From positions 3,782,001 through 3,846,000 of the forward strand of contig JALGAS010000003.1 of the NCBI GenBank assembly GCA_023078685.1: a stretch of DNA of 64,000 nt, read 5' to 3'. A program made the translations under genes and the position numbers. Positions 49,108-61,227 of the stretch are shown piece after piece. This DNA comes from Neopestalotiopsis rosae (lineage: Eukaryota; Ascomycota; Sordariomycetes; Amphisphaeriales; Sporocadaceae). How positions within the stretch are numbered: the first letter of the stretch is position 1; each line of letters starts with the position of its first letter. The notes beneath the pieces were generated by a model. The model saw only the letters and a program-made list of their open reading frames with translations, was not told the DNA's origin and made no database searches.

Positions 49108-49812
49108 TGTTCTTATCCTTGGACTATTTGCTTGATATGGGCTTGTGGGGCGATGAGTGCGTGTCAGTGATGTGGGTTGGGTAAGTTGCGGTAGAGTGTC
49201 TACAGCTGAGTAATGTCAGACCCGATGTATTTTTTTCTCTGTGTCACAACTACAAACGGGGCGGAGCAGATGGGTCTTCTTGTATCCGAGCAAACTGTAG
49301 GGCGGCCGCCGGAAACTGAGATCTCCGTGGATACACAAAGCTGTGCTTTTCTCGGGGGTGACTCAAGCGGCGTAAGACGGCTATTGAGCTTCCGAATCCG
49401 TCCTGGCTCGCTAGTTCGTGCAGCTGTCCGCCGCAATGAAAGAGCCCCAAATCGTGCGATATACGAGTATCGCATCAACTTTACACGATATCTGCATGGC
49501 TTCAGTTTCCCTTTCCGTCACGCCGAATTGTTTGCGATTGGATCGGATCAGTGTGGTTATAGTGTAATGAAAACAATATTTCGATATTTTGGTTCGCCAG
49601 TTGGGCGCCAGCTAAATTGCCCGTGGGATATCCATGAACACTCGATGAAGTATATAGCCCGTCAAATCAAAGAATCGTAAATATCCATTTTCTTTCCGAG
49701 ATGGTTGGCTCTGTATCAAGCCTAGATAAACGCCATAGTCCTAGTGGTATCAAAATTCGTGAATAAAGTACGACAATTTGCCTCCTCATTAGCCTGCCCT
49801 CTTCACCCGGAT
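49108..49812. other. Intergenic: GNAT promoter and DUF7053 gene 3' flank
   Basis: About 700 bases. An open frame of 155 codons on the plus strand (49213-49680) has no recognisable content and no matching codon bias, so I do not call it. Confidence 0.5.
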
Positions 49813-51063
49813 CTAACGACTAAGTCGTGCGTAGTCTGCAGGATTGTACGGCGGAATGCTATGCTGCTGCTGTGACTTTGGCCGAGAGTCATGCTCCTCC
49901 TTTGTCTCGGCATGGGTAGCGAGCTCAAATGCGAAGCCCTTGTGATCCAGACCCGGTGAAGCGTGCGGGGCGCTCCCTGCTTCGGAGCTGTAGGATGTCG
50001 GCCTCGAGCTTTGTATGCCCGGACTGTGTTGGCTCTGCGACCATCGCCAATCATTCGGTCTTGGTGACGTCTTGCCCGACGCGTCCGACATGCCTGGAGA
50101 TGGCTGTGGCGGCTGCAAGCTTGGTGATGCCTGCGGGTGATACATGTCTCCAGGCAATTCCATGACAATTTCGTTATGCTGCGGTGCTTGGACGGGTAGC
50201 TCGGCCACATTGGGATGTTCGACTGGTTTGCTGTATTGGTAACTACCCGACTGGTGTGACATGGAAGAGGTGGGCCTGTTGAATTGTTGATGCTGTTGCA
50301 GAGTCGGCGGCACCTGGTACGAGACTGGCCTTGGGATCTGATATGGGATAGAAGGCGACATTGGCGGCTGGGAAGAATGTCCTGTATGCGTGTGGTACAT
50401 GCTTGCTGGGGAGTCTGGTGGCGACTGATGCGCCAGGCCGCCAGTGTACTGCGATCGGTCATTTGGATTTGACGTCTTGATCTTGCCGTTTTCAATCATG
50501 GCCGTCAGGACACCCGACTCGAGCAACTCGGCCTTTTTGACGATGCGATCCACCATTTCCTTGCTGGCGGCCTTGGACTGCGCCTTGACAAAGCTCACCA
50601 TGGCAAAGTTGCACCGAATCTCAATGTCTTCGCGCAGATAGAGTCCATCCTTGGGTGCGCCGAGTCCTGAAAGCCCAATCTCCTGCTGCTCTGGCGGTTC
50701 AACGCCCGGCTGGTTTCCACCAATGCGATACTTGTTGCGGCAGTCGACACCGGCTGGGGCGTATATGTGGGTTTGTAGACCCCACGGCAGGTCGTGAAAG
50801 CAGCCATTGAAGTTGATGACGCCGGAACCCAATTTGCCAATGCCTGGAATGAACTGTAGGCGTTCGGTGATTTCGTACCAGGTCGAGTAGAACTCGTCGC
50901 TAGGGGCGTTGCGCGGTGCCGAAATGGGCTTGTAGCTGAGCACGAGCGGGTTCAGGGTGATGACCTCACCATGGCTGTGGAGGATATCTATGGCCAGTTG
51001 GCGGGGAATGAATCCGGGGATTGGCGTTATAACCGTGTAAACTTCTTTTTTGCGGAGCACCAT
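49813..51063 (-). CDS. DUF7053-type protein with disordered C-terminal half
   Basis: A single-exon protein of 416 residues; the ATG at 51063 (MVLRKKEVYTVITPIPGF) is the first in frame. The N-terminal 180 residues form a compact domain (TPIPGFIPRQLAIDILHSHG, LNPLVLSYKPI, STWYEITERLQFIPGIG, YLREDIEIRCNFAMVSFVK) that I match to the fungal DUF7053 family, which looks like a ligand-binding START-like or polyketide-cyclase-like fold; that last point is inference. The region after about residue 210 is rich in Pro, Gln, Ser and His (SPPDSPASMYHTHTGHSSQPP) and is likely disordered, as in regulatory or adaptor proteins. There is no signal peptide or membrane span. No partner is suggested by the neighbours. 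Confidence 0.75.
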   Translation of the reverse strand: MVLRKKEVYTVITPIPGFIPRQLAIDILHSHGEVITLNPLVLSYKPISAPRNAPSDEFYSTWYEITERLQFIPGIGKLGSGVINFNGCFHDLPWGLQTHIYAPAGVDCRNKYRIGGNQPGVEPPEQQEIGLSGLGAPKDGLYLREDIEIRCNFAMVSFVKAQSKAASKEMVDRIVKKAELLESGVLTAMIENGKIKTSNPNDRSQYTGGLAHQSPPDSPASMYHTHTGHSSQPPMSPSIPYQIPRPVSYQVPPTLQQHQQFNRPTSSMSHQSGSYQYSKPVEHPNVAELPVQAPQHNEIVMELPGDMYHPQASPSLQPPQPSPGMSDASGKTSPRPNDWRWSQSQHSPGIQSSRPTSYSSEAGSAPHASPGLDHKGFAFELATHAETKEEHDSRPKSQQQHSIPPYNPADYARLSR

Positions 51064-51277
51064 TTTGGCGCAAATCGACAATTGCTCCCTATTTTACGCG
51101 CAAAAGACAATTACAGAGACAAGTAAATGAACTGTCTGTGTGTGTAGATCGTCTATGGATGGATATTCGTGTGTAAAAGCAAAGAATGGAGTTGGCAAGG
51201 AGGAGGAAAGAAAGAAAGTTCTTTCTTGCTATGTAAGCCCTATCTATGGTGGCAGAGTGACGACGAACAACAGCGCT

Positions 51278-51324
51278 GACATGGGACATGGGACATGGGT
51301 CATGGACGTGGACGTGGACGTGGG
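51278..51324 (+). repeat. Short tandem repeat: GACATGG then GACGTG units
   Basis: Three copies of a 7-base GACATGG-like unit are followed, after a short TCATG spacer, by three copies of the hexamer GACGTG, 215 bases upstream of the minus-strand start at 51063. Two related units lying side by side suggest slippage. Confidence 0.7.
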
Positions 51325-52181
51325 TTGTAATTGCGACCAACGCCGGACGCCCACTGAACCGAGCGAGAGCTGAGCTGACTTGAGCTTGCTTGGGGTTGGG
51401 CCGGTTAGTGTAGCTGGTTATTGGGTCGGAACTCTGAAGAAAGAACTAACCTTAGTATTCTTTCCAAGAGGGGAAGGAAGGAAGCTTTCCCGGGGGGTCA
51501 GTTGAGTGACTTTTTGTTTTTTGATGAGTGAACGAACCCAGGCTTAGGCTTGCCCAGGTGTTTGCCAAGTAAGCGACGCTTGTGATGACGGAAGGATCTT
51601 CCTCTTTGGCCTCTGCTCTATCTATCTCCCAAGCCCGAGATCCTCTTTTTCTCCCTCTCATCCACTCGAGCCACTGTCCTCAGCCTCGAAAGAGAATGGC
51701 GATGCATCGGTGCTAAAGTGGCCTAGAGGCAGGCTAGGAACAAGCTATGTGAGAAGGCTCTGGGCTCTTTACTGTGCAACCATCAACTCCAGACTCAAAT
51801 GTCATGCAGCCGGGCGTTCTGGTGTGTGCCAACAACGTTGAGTTTCATCCGGTCCAACGCCGGTGCAACGGGCGTCAAAAAAATTGCTGACAGCCTGATG
51901 GTGCCAAGCAAGATGCCGGGAAATGCCAGTTCCAAACATTGCCTGCTTTGTTTTACTCTGTCCGTGTTTGTTCGCTTGGGCAGACTCACGTTGTAGAAGA
52001 AAGAAAATGCATACAAACATGCCAGATTCCCTTTCCTGCAACCAGACCCAAGCGAGTGAGATTTTTGGCCCTTACATCTGAAATATCCAGTGGCGCCGCC
52101 CGAAATAGAACAGGCGGGCTTTTTTTGGTGTCGCATGCAAAGAGGGACGCCAATCCTTGTGGGGGGAGGAGAGGGGAGCAG

Positions 52182-52210
52182 GGAGCCACTGGAGCCACTG
52201 GAGCCACTGG
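52182..52210 (+). repeat. Three copies of a 9-base repeat (GGAGCCACT)
   Basis: Three exact head-to-tail copies are followed by GG. Nearby sequence (52250-52275) has related GGAGCC words. No gene overlaps. Confidence 0.8.
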
Positions 52211-53795
52211 CCCAGCCATTTGGGTTCGCGCCTTGAGTTTTCCAAGGGAGGGGCGCCAGGAGCCAGGAGCCTGGAGCTTGGGGATGGGAGGGGCTATATC
52301 GGTCGGGTAGCTGACCTTCCATGCTGGCGGACGAAAACAATCTGGTCCTCCGGTATTTCAGCAAATCAGATGGCTGGCAAACATCAAGAGTTGGTGGTCA
52401 GCACTTTGATAGTACTATCTTGAGTAGTCTGTTCAAATGTCTTTCAATAGTTTTTCACACGTACCTGTCTGCTTACATTATTCTCATGCTGACTCGGTGC
52501 CTTTTTGCCGGATGCCGTTCTTGCTTGCTTTGCTTCGTCTTGATTCTTTTCACTCCCCGGCCCTATGTCTGGGCAGCGGCCCAATGATCTTGACAACCAA
52601 GACCATTTACATATCTGTGCTTCCCCAGGACCCTTTGATTTAATATCACGCATGTGGGTTTCCAGTGGCTAAAAACACAACACAAGAAACCGCCGAGCTC
52701 TTGTCTAGCGTAGAACCTGTCTCGGCCATAGTGGTCTCTGGACGCCTGCTGACCGACCGGTGATCTCACCCGTTTTCGCCGAACGAACATGGTAGGCTTT
52801 CCGCTTGAGAAGACCGCGATAACGCAACAACTGGAATCTGTGCGATACGAGCCCATCAAAAAGCATTACAGTCTTTCCCGAAAGAATTGGCCGCAAAAAC
52901 CCACTCATTCTAGAATACACGCTTTAATTCTATTTCAAGCGCTGACAGCACACAGCGCTCCTCCATTCCGCCGGATCCAGTGATTCCCGGCATCTGTACC
53001 ACGGGGAAACGTCTGTAGGAAGGGCGGCATTCCTCCCGCTCATGCTTCTTCGCCCTGAGAAAAGCCCCCTGAAGTCAGCCTGCCCTTTGCCTCAAACATA
53101 AACTTAGAATTGGCTTTCGATAACGGGATTCGAATTCGCCAGTGCCTTTATTCGAAAGACTCTGAATGTCACTGGCGGATGGATGGCATAATCGTTACAC
53201 ATGTATATGTACCGAGCTGGCTTCCAAGCATACGATTAGGCCACAATTTCAATCCATTCCGTTTATCAATCATTTATTCATTCTTTTAAGGGCATTCCTA
53301 ACCTTGAACAGTTGTAAAGTTTGCTCTTCTTTCCTGTCTTGCTGGAGTAGCTGATCCTGACATACTGATGTCGGTCAGCTATGCTAGTCAATACCTACCT
53401 CTACACTTATCTCGCATCAGAACTTTTTGTGCTTGAAACTACCTGACAGGGGCAAAAGCGGCGATCATCTTCGCAGCGGACGTTGCAATATTCCGCCATG
53501 ACAAGATCCGGAACCCTGCCACAATCGATATACGTGATGTCGTCTACCTACGGTGACACCGTGGCTATAAGCTCCCCGGGAACCCACCACGGAAATGGTC
53601 GAACCAACGAGTTGGACCGTTTACCATCACGCGCAAGATAGGTGACGTAGTCGACGAGCTCAATTTCCCACGATCGTGGCAAGTCGATCGATTCGTCTCT
53701 ACCCAGCAATTATTCGCTGACCCTCCGGATATTTATCATAATTTATTGAGAAAGGCATAAGAATAAAGATAAGCTCCAACTGTGACAACCCTCGT

Positions 53796-54750
53796 ATGTA
53801 CGAGCTGGTCCTTATGGGCCAAACCATAAGTATCCCCGTGCGGTACTTGAAGGATGAGCGCATCCGAAGAGTAGACACTGCCGACGAGGCACGTGACTAC
53901 CAGAGACTGTATTCAGAGATCCTTGATGTTCTCACAGAGCATCTACGTCTTCCGCCAAGCATGGTGGACAATATCCGTGGCTACTGTCTGGCTACCCACA
54001 ATAGTGAAGTGGCTTTATTCCAGAGAGAACTTCTATTAGGCTTCATTCCAGAGAGAACTTTTATTAACCTGGAAATATATATAAAACTCATTTGGAATTT
54101 CCCCCTATCCCATATTCGCTTTATAAATCACTGACCCAGATATGTCATCATGAGCCCCTCCATGACCCTGATCTTATAAACACAGCCCTGCATGAATTTT
54201 TGGTCCCATCCAGAAAGTACGCGAACATTCAAGGCAGTATACTGCTCGAGTCCCTCCGCGCATCCCCCATTCTTTTCTGTTTACACAGGCCCCGCCCGGA
54301 CGACCGCGACACTCGCAGGCGCGCTGGCCTCCTCGGTCCGAGCGATGGATATTCTGTTCGTGTTTGAAGACTTGCTGAACAGGCAATCTGGACATGGCCT
54401 GATTGTCGAAGGTGAAAGCAGTGTGGACAATCAGGTTCGATGGAATCTTTGTAGTCCTGGGGTCTCCATCGAGAGGATACAAGGTCAGCTTAGTAGACAT
54501 GTCCTGTGTCGTGGGGTAAGAGGAAGCTCAGTCTTACCTGACCGTAGGAAGGTTGCGAATGACTTTGAAACGTCTCGGTGATCCCAAAGTCTCTGCCATA
54601 TTGCGCTCTGCCTGTGGTGGCATTGATCATCTTTTCCAGGAGTGTTGGGAGCGCGATATGAGCGTTTTTGTTGACACGTCCATCCCTGGCTTCGAGATTC
54701 GTTCCATCCCCCGTACAATCTCCACGGCTCTACGTACGTTGAAATATTAA
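53796..54750 (+). pseudogene. Fragments of an unrecognised, probably broken gene
   Basis: Three coding-like pieces lie in a row on the plus strand. The first (from ATG 53796) encodes 112 residues including EILDVLTEHLRLPPSMVDNI and ALFQRELLLG. The second (about 54290-54475) includes RAMDILFVFEDLLNRQSG. The third (54553-54750) includes SAILRSACGGIDHLF and ends IPRTISTALRTLKY. I could not join them with phase-consistent introns. A 28-base tandem duplication at 54017-54066 shifts the frame inside the first piece. I recognise no family. It may be a decayed gene or a multi-exon gene whose introns I failed to resolve. Confidence 0.3.
54017..54066 (+). repeat. 28-base-period tandem duplication inside coding-like sequence
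   Basis: A 22-base word beginning ATTCCAGAGAGAACTT occurs at 54017 and again at 54045 with one mismatch. The period of 28 is not a multiple of three, so the same word is read in two frames (FQRELLL, then IPERTFI). Confidence 0.85.
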
Positions 54751-56752
54751 AGAAGAAAGAGTGACGTCGATGGTGTGAGTGGAGGATGATTACGTATTTC
54801 CGCCTTGCAAGGTGTTCGAGGAGATACAGGGAAGTTCTGGGAAGAACTGGCTGATTGTTGATTGTTGTAAGGAGGAAAATCCAAGGTGTTCCCCTCTCCT
54901 CAGGTGAACTTCTTTTATTGTTGTCATATGGCGGGCTGCTACTTCCCTGTCACCCTCTTTCTGACGATCATTGATGAATGCGCATACTGACTTGGGAAGT
55001 GCGGGTTGCTGGAAGGCACTGTTGTCAGGGCATTTCGGCAGTGAGTTACCAGAGAACGAATATAGAGCATGTCGTGGAAAGTGTAACTAGCATGATGGCA
55101 TGATGCGATATTTTTACTGCCGGCGCTTTCCTCAAAGGCATTCGAACTACTACATTACCACCACCTTGCAGCTGCCGTTGGAGAGGTACCAAGACTGGGC
55201 TCAATCTGCGTGCTGAACAATTTTGAATGGATCCATTTGTCAAGATATTCCTCTTTCTCCCTATTTCCTTTATAGAACTTCGCGAGGTCTGGGACCCTGG
55301 TCTCAAAGACTCAGCATTGACAAACAATTTATATGATGAGATTTCACGTGTTACGTTGAGGAAAATGGTAGCCATGCAGGTTCGATAGTCCACAAATTCC
55401 AGATTACACTACCGCTTTTACCTCATATTTTGGACTGTATACGACGTGTTGTCTGATGTACGATTTACATGCATGGTGGGCGCACGCGGAAATGCGGAAT
55501 TGCGATGTTGATGACTGCCTCACCCCTTGCATTGCGCCAATGCAGCAAATGCGAAGGTGCTGTGCGAAGTGCAATGTGTTACGGCATTTGGGGTTTGTCA
55601 GCTCAAGGGTCTTCCATCCCTTGACCCTGCTCTTTTCGCGGTCAGCAAGGGCTAGTGTACTATGTAATACGGAATACTCAAAGTCAGATCATGGTGCATG
55701 CGAATACCCTGTGAGATTATGTGCTGTGCTGACTAGCTACCCTCTTCTGGTGCGCTATATGGGGCTTCCCTATGTCGAAACAAGGGTCCACGGCACAGAC
55801 CCAGTGCCTATAAGCTCTGGAATCGAGAAGTGGAGTATCGTGCTACGGACAGCGGAGTACAGTGGACGTGTTGGCTTTGTACAGGAATTTATGGGAGTTT
55901 ACTTCGTAGCTCGAATTGACAGACCACTCAATCAGGCCTGATTGAACTTCAGAAATTTGGAGGAAACCCTATCAGCACAACATCTGCTCAAAGATAAGGG
56001 TCAGTCGAGATCCGGGAATGCGCCCACGGCTCGACCCAAGATCTTCGCCATCAACGTGCGGGAGGGAAAGTTTGTCGCGGGGCCAGGGTCCGGATAGGAA
56101 CTCAGCCCCGGGCCGCTTGTCCTCTACCGGGCGAAGCTGTCTCGGCGGCGGGCACCAAAATCTCGGTGAATGCCAGCACATGGTCAGAATTGCCAGAGTG
56201 CTGGTTTTGAAGTCTACCATAAGAGTCCAGAGCCACTGTGACTAATTCTCTTGTCGGGATTGGCCTTGTAAGAGTTGCTATAAACAGCGAAGGTGCTCCA
56301 TTCCTGTTTCGCAAAGATTGCAACGGTCCCGTCGGGTTGGTTAGAGTTCACGAATGCAACGGCGCAACGGTTTGCTGAAGATTTCCTCAGTGGAGTCTTG
56401 GCCGTGGGGAGGCACAAAGTCCATTGCATCTCTAGTGGCCTTTTAACCCGTCAGGGTGTTTGAGTGCCAGCATTCAGCAATACTTGGCGAATTTGGGCAG
56501 TCTTCCACTGGCTGGGGGAACTATACGACCCCTGGCGAGCCCCGCTTGTACGCACAGATACTGATGGATCTTCAGCATGAAATACTGTTTACGAGATGTA
56601 TGACTGGCTGGTTCGGATCAGGACTGCATTGGACCTCGCAATACTTGACATGTCTAAGGGAGCATATATATCATGCATCAGCCGCCGTTGAAGATTGGCG
56701 GTGTTGCAAGCTTGCGCTTCGTGTAGCTGTCGCTGCATAATCACATTCAACC
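54751..56752. other. 2.0 kb intergenic stretch without a supported gene
   Basis: Open frames up to 161 codons occur on both strands (for example 55456-55941 plus; 56214-56429 minus) without recognisable domains. The right end is the promoter of the P450 gene at 56753. Confidence 0.45.
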
Positions 56753-58441
56753 ATGGCTCACGACGATGGCGGCAGTGCGCCGCGCCTCTTGTTCCCCAAT
56801 GGTGTTCTATCGTTCGACTTGATAATCGTCCTACTAGGGATCTCATGCCTCTATCTCGTCGGAAATGCGATCTATTTCCTGACGCTGCACCCATTGGCCA
56901 AGGTACCCGGCCCAAAGCTGTGTGCGATCACCCGCCTGCCATTCTGGATCAATTACATGAAGGGAAACGATGTCAAATTCATGAGTGGACTTCACGAGAA
57001 GTATGGCCCAATCGTACGATTTGGACCCACCGACATCAGTACCTCCAACGCGCAAGGGTGGAAAGACATCCATGGCCACGTGAGAGGCCAAAGGGACATG
57101 GAAAAGGCACAGGAAGCTTTTATACAGCCGATCAATGGTAAGGGACCGCGGGAAGAGCTTTCATCATCAAGCAAAGACTTATGGACGAGTTGTAGGAGTC
57201 CCCAGCATACTTACCGCTGATTATGAGAACCATAACCGAGTGCGCCGTCTGTTTTCGCCAGCGTTCTCAGACCGAGCTCTCAAGAAGCAGGAACCTCTCT
57301 TCCAGAAATAGTAAGTCGCCATGCACAGTTCACAGTGTGCTTGAAGCTGACCAAACACCAGCGTGGATATCCTTGTGTCCAAGCTACACGAACTAGGCGG
57401 TAATGGCACGCCGGTGGAAATGATGCAGCTCTACAACTTTGCCACTTTTGATACCATGGCAGAGCTCTGCTTTGGACATCCCTTGGACCTGCTTGAGAAC
57501 AACGAGTTCAGTCCGTGGGTTGCCGCCATATTTGGCTCAATCAAGATGATGCCATACACCACCATGATCGGATACTACACCATTCTCAAGGAATTCTTCA
57601 ACCGTTTTGAGCCAAAGTCAATCCGAAAACTGAGAGTTGAACACTGCAAGCATGCCGAGGACCGTGTGAACCAGCGTCTGCACGAGGGCTCCGATCAACC
57701 CGACATTTGGAACCTGGTCATGGTTGCAGACGGTTCCGAAAAGGGCCTGACTCTCAAGGAGATGCACTCCAATGCAGAACTCTTCATGATTGCCGGCTCA
57801 GAGACGACTGGTAAGTCTTGGCATTAGCCATTGAAGGTGTCGCAACTCACTGACCATGATCTGCAGCAACACTACTCTCGGGTCTGCATTTTCTCCTACT
57901 CTCCAACCCCGACAAGATGCAGCGACTCGTCAAGGAGGTTAGGGCCTCTGCAAAGACTCTCAAGGACATTCATTTCGACACCATTGCCAACTTGAAGTAC
58001 ATGAACGCCTGCATCAAGGAGGCCCTGCGCATGTACCCTCCGGTGCCCTTTGGCGCCCCGCGCGTGATCCCCGCCGGCGGCCACTCGGTCATGGGCTTCT
58101 GGCTGCCCGAGGAGACGCGCGTGTCGTGCCACCACTACTCGGCGTACTACTCCGAGGCCAACTTCAGGAACGCCAAGTCGTTTGTGCCGGAGCGCTGGCT
58201 GGGCACCGACCCGGCGTACGCCGACGACGCGCGCGACGCCTGGCAGCCCTTTGGCTACGGCGCGCGCGACTGCATCGGCCAGAATATGGCCATGCACGAG
58301 ATGCGGCTGCTGCTGGCGCACGTCTTGTACAGCTTCGACTTTGAAATCTGCGACGAGAGTCGCGACTGGATGGATCAGGAGACTTACGCATTATGGATCA
58401 AGAAGCCCTTGCTCTGCCGGCTCAAGCCTGTGAAGCAATAG
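56753..58441 (+). CDS. Cytochrome P450 monooxygenase
   Basis: Exons 56753-57137, 57196-57310, 57362-57810 and 57867-58441 give 507 residues, the usual length. An N-terminal membrane anchor (LIIVLLGISCLYLVGNAIYF, about residues 22-41) is followed by the Pro-rich hinge PLAKVPGPKL. Conserved motifs are the I-helix oxygen-binding AELFMIAGSETTATLL (rebuilt across intron 3), the K-helix ExxR in KEALRMYPP, the PERF-like PERWLG and the haem loop PFGYGARDCIGQNMA with the axial Cys. The GVPSILTADYENHNRVRRLFSPAFS stretch is typical of fungal P450s annotated as isotrichodermin C-15 hydroxylase-like, but that name does not establish a substrate. It acts at the endoplasmic reticulum with an NADPH reductase. 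A tyrosinase and a second P450 lie downstream. Confidence 0.95.
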
Positions 58442-61227
58442 GTGGTGGAGTGCAACTGCCCAAGATGTGTCCCTGGTGGTGAATGATCAGGTTCATCTCG
58501 CTTCGCAATCAATGTTGTCGCTAGAAAGATATGATTCAATGATTATCGGACGAAGTCATCGGAGGACAATTGATGTTCGAGGTTTACTTTGGACGACGTT
58601 GAGATAAGGGCCACGTGCGGTGCCTGGATTTATCTTCGGAGCGGCACGCAAAGAGGCAGGTTGTGAGTGACAACTATAAGTCTGCTTGATTAAAAACACT
58701 GGACCGCATTAGCCGCAGACATTATACATAATACAGAGTGCGGATCGTGTCCGCGCGTGCAAACGCCGATCGGAATACGAGTAAGAATGCGGTCAAGAGA
58801 CGAAGTAAAAAGTGTAAAAAGTTTTTGCTATCACCAAGAAGACAGCACAAGGACCAGTGACGCGTAAGTGTGTGTAGATAGATAATAGCATCGAGATGTG
58901 AGTGAGTGATGAGAGCCGACAGACCACCAGTTCCTGAACCACAGCGGCCACCGACAGCCGCTGGCAGGGGTTGGCCCTTAGGTTGATCCCCCGCAACTGC
59001 CATATTCATCGCTCGGGTCCGCTCACCAAGTAACGGCACCGCCACGTTGGGTCCTCAGACCGACCCGTCTCTTAATCCCCATATCTTTTCTGAAGGTGAG
59101 GCACCCAACGGTAGTTACTGATTCGAGGTAGGATCGTGTATTGCAACTCTACGACTTCGCGGCTGTGTCCAAGCGAACAGACATTTCGCGTGGATATATA
59201 TTAGGGACGCGTGAGGGTTTGCTTGGCGAGTGTCGTAATGAGGCTCCAGCAAAGTTGAGCCACAGCGTTGCACCAGAAAATTGTGCACATATGGAACTAG
59301 AACAATAGCGACATTGACGAAAACGCGACAATCGCAAGTCAGTCGCAAGTCAGTCACAAGCTCAAGTTAAAGCCCAACACCAGCCTCAGATCATGGACGC
59401 TCTTTAGGCCTGGATTAGAAAGTGTATTTAACTCTTGGCTGATTAGGTTGATAATGTGTATTCCAGGTCTAGTGACTACTCTAAATGGCTTCCTTTGCGC
59501 AATCGGAATTGTTCCCATCTCAGTGTCAGTATCTGATTGGTCAATTGGCAATCGGTTTGCCGACACGACTTAAGCATAGAAATACGATTATGGGCGGGGA
59601 TGACGGGATATTTCCCAGGGAAGCGAGGCAAGAGAGTTCGTATAAGCAGAATACTGGGGTCAAAGCTTACGTACGACTTGTGTTCTCATGATGCATGTGG
59701 GTATGGTAGGGCTGGGTGGTCCTTTTGTAGTGTGGCTTGAAACGAATCACCCCCGCGCCCGTTGATAAGATTAGATCAAGAGTATCTCGCCAAAAGATCA
59801 CGACCCATTGATCCCCTCATTGGTCACAAACACTATACAAACAGACTGTTCATTAAACATTTGTTCTAGGCGATGTCTTATCACTGCACTGTATATTGCT
59901 GACCCTCCCTCGGGAGACTGTTCACCCAGGGTATTCAGCTCAAGATCTATAGAGTTGAGGACTATTGAACGAAAGCTCTTTCTATCTTGGTAATCGTCTG
60001 CATATGGAGTATCGTGGGAGTATAACAAGGCTATGTGATCATATCATTGATATTGAGGTGACTGCCGAGATGTGAACCCGCGATCATGTGCACGCGCGCA
60101 ACTCGTTGTTGACAGGTAACGGTAACAAGGACACAAAGTGACTCGGTCCCCAATACGTTGCTCGGCCGAGATGACGCAGAGGTGGTTGACTATACCGTGC
60201 GTTACAGTGAGGCGTCTATACACACATTTACTTGTCAAGAACTATGGACCCAGGAATCGAACACCGTTTCAAAAATGTCCACGGGCAGCAATGATCAACT
60301 GCTATGATCAGCTTAGCGGCCAGAAACCCTGGAGTGGAACCCTCGGGTTGGTATACTACAAGCATTTGCCAAGCTGCTCGGACATTTTGAGACCCTGTAA
60401 GCTTCGGCAATTGGAAGAACTTGACATTTTCCAACAAAATACCGCAAAGCCAAAGGTTCTTGAAGGCTTTCTTTTCGTCTGTTCAGAAAAGCTTTGTGAC
60501 GCGGCTGGCTGGGGTCCCTGGCTGCTGGCAGTTCGTGACGGTGGAGAAGGATCTGCACCGGTCCAAGCGAAAGTAGAAACATACCCCATGGATTGCGTAT
60601 CCTCTAACGCGCGTCTAAGACAGCTTATCCCTATAGAGCTTGGCATCATGTTGGTCATGAACTTTCTATAGTGTGGTTCCTGGTCCCTGATGATCGATCT
60701 CTTGGCCATTCTTCCCAGCCAGTAGGGTGTTGTGGCTTTGCAATATGGAGCTTTTGTGGTCAAGTTGTCTATATTGATGCTTACCTAGGTATGCAAGGCC
60801 TTGAGCTTATCGTCCTCCTTCCTTCACCAACGGACGGATGGAATTCTTCTTTGGAGGTCTTCCGCGGAGGATGCCCGGCTTGTGTATCCCAGCCGCGATT
60901 CTCGTTCCTTTTTCATCGTCGGCGCAGTACTATCTTGATATGACTCCATCTTACCCATTATTCTGCAGGTCAAGTCTTTCCTCCCGGGATCTCGTCCGCG
61001 TAATCTCTAGCTCTGTGCATATGCTCGTGCAGACCGTGACCTGGAGGTCGCTTGTAACGTCGTGGAGTTCAACATGATGAGAAGGAGCACTTGAACAAGG
61101 ATGACTATGATTTCGTGTAAACGAGGAAGCATAGAAGACTGAGATCGTGTATAAGTATCACGAAGGTTTCTTCGATTTGAAGATCATTTCCTCGACATCA
61201 AGCAGCTCTTGAAAAGGATCAGTCACC
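58442..61227. other. 2.8 kb intergenic stretch without a supported gene
   Basis: No open frame has recognisable content; the longest, 177 codons at 60138-60671 plus, shows neither a domain nor coding bias. A short direct repeat (CGCAAGTCAGT twice, then a partial copy) lies at 59333-59360. The last 60 bases lead into the tyrosinase start. Confidence 0.5.

Larger units (their letters stand above)
51064..53795. other. 2.7 kb intergenic stretch without a supported gene
   Basis: It begins with the promoter of the minus-strand DUF7053 gene. Open frames on both strands up to about 190 codons (51795-52364, minus) have no domain and no coding bias. Two short tandem repeats are listed separately. Confidence 0.5.

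Noticed and set aside
51795..52364. A 189-codon minus-strand open frame
   Set aside because: It lies partly over a short tandem repeat, has no domain and overlaps other equally unconvincing frames on the opposite strand.
55456..55941. A 161-codon plus-strand open frame
   Set aside because: Cys-rich at its start, but no signal peptide, no family and no bias; probably chance.
55972..56429. Two minus-strand frames that together look weakly protein-like
   Set aside because: I tried to join them with an intron at the GTAGAC near 56217, but each acceptor led to a stop or a loss of frame. Too weak to call.
60238..60275. A possible minus-strand tRNA T-arm (sequence near AATCGAAC)
   Set aside because: The flanking bases do not form the T-stem and no acceptor or anticodon stem can be drawn around it.
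60138..60671. A 177-codon plus-strand open frame upstream of the tyrosinase
   Set aside because: No domain, no bias and several overlapping frames of similar length on the other strand.
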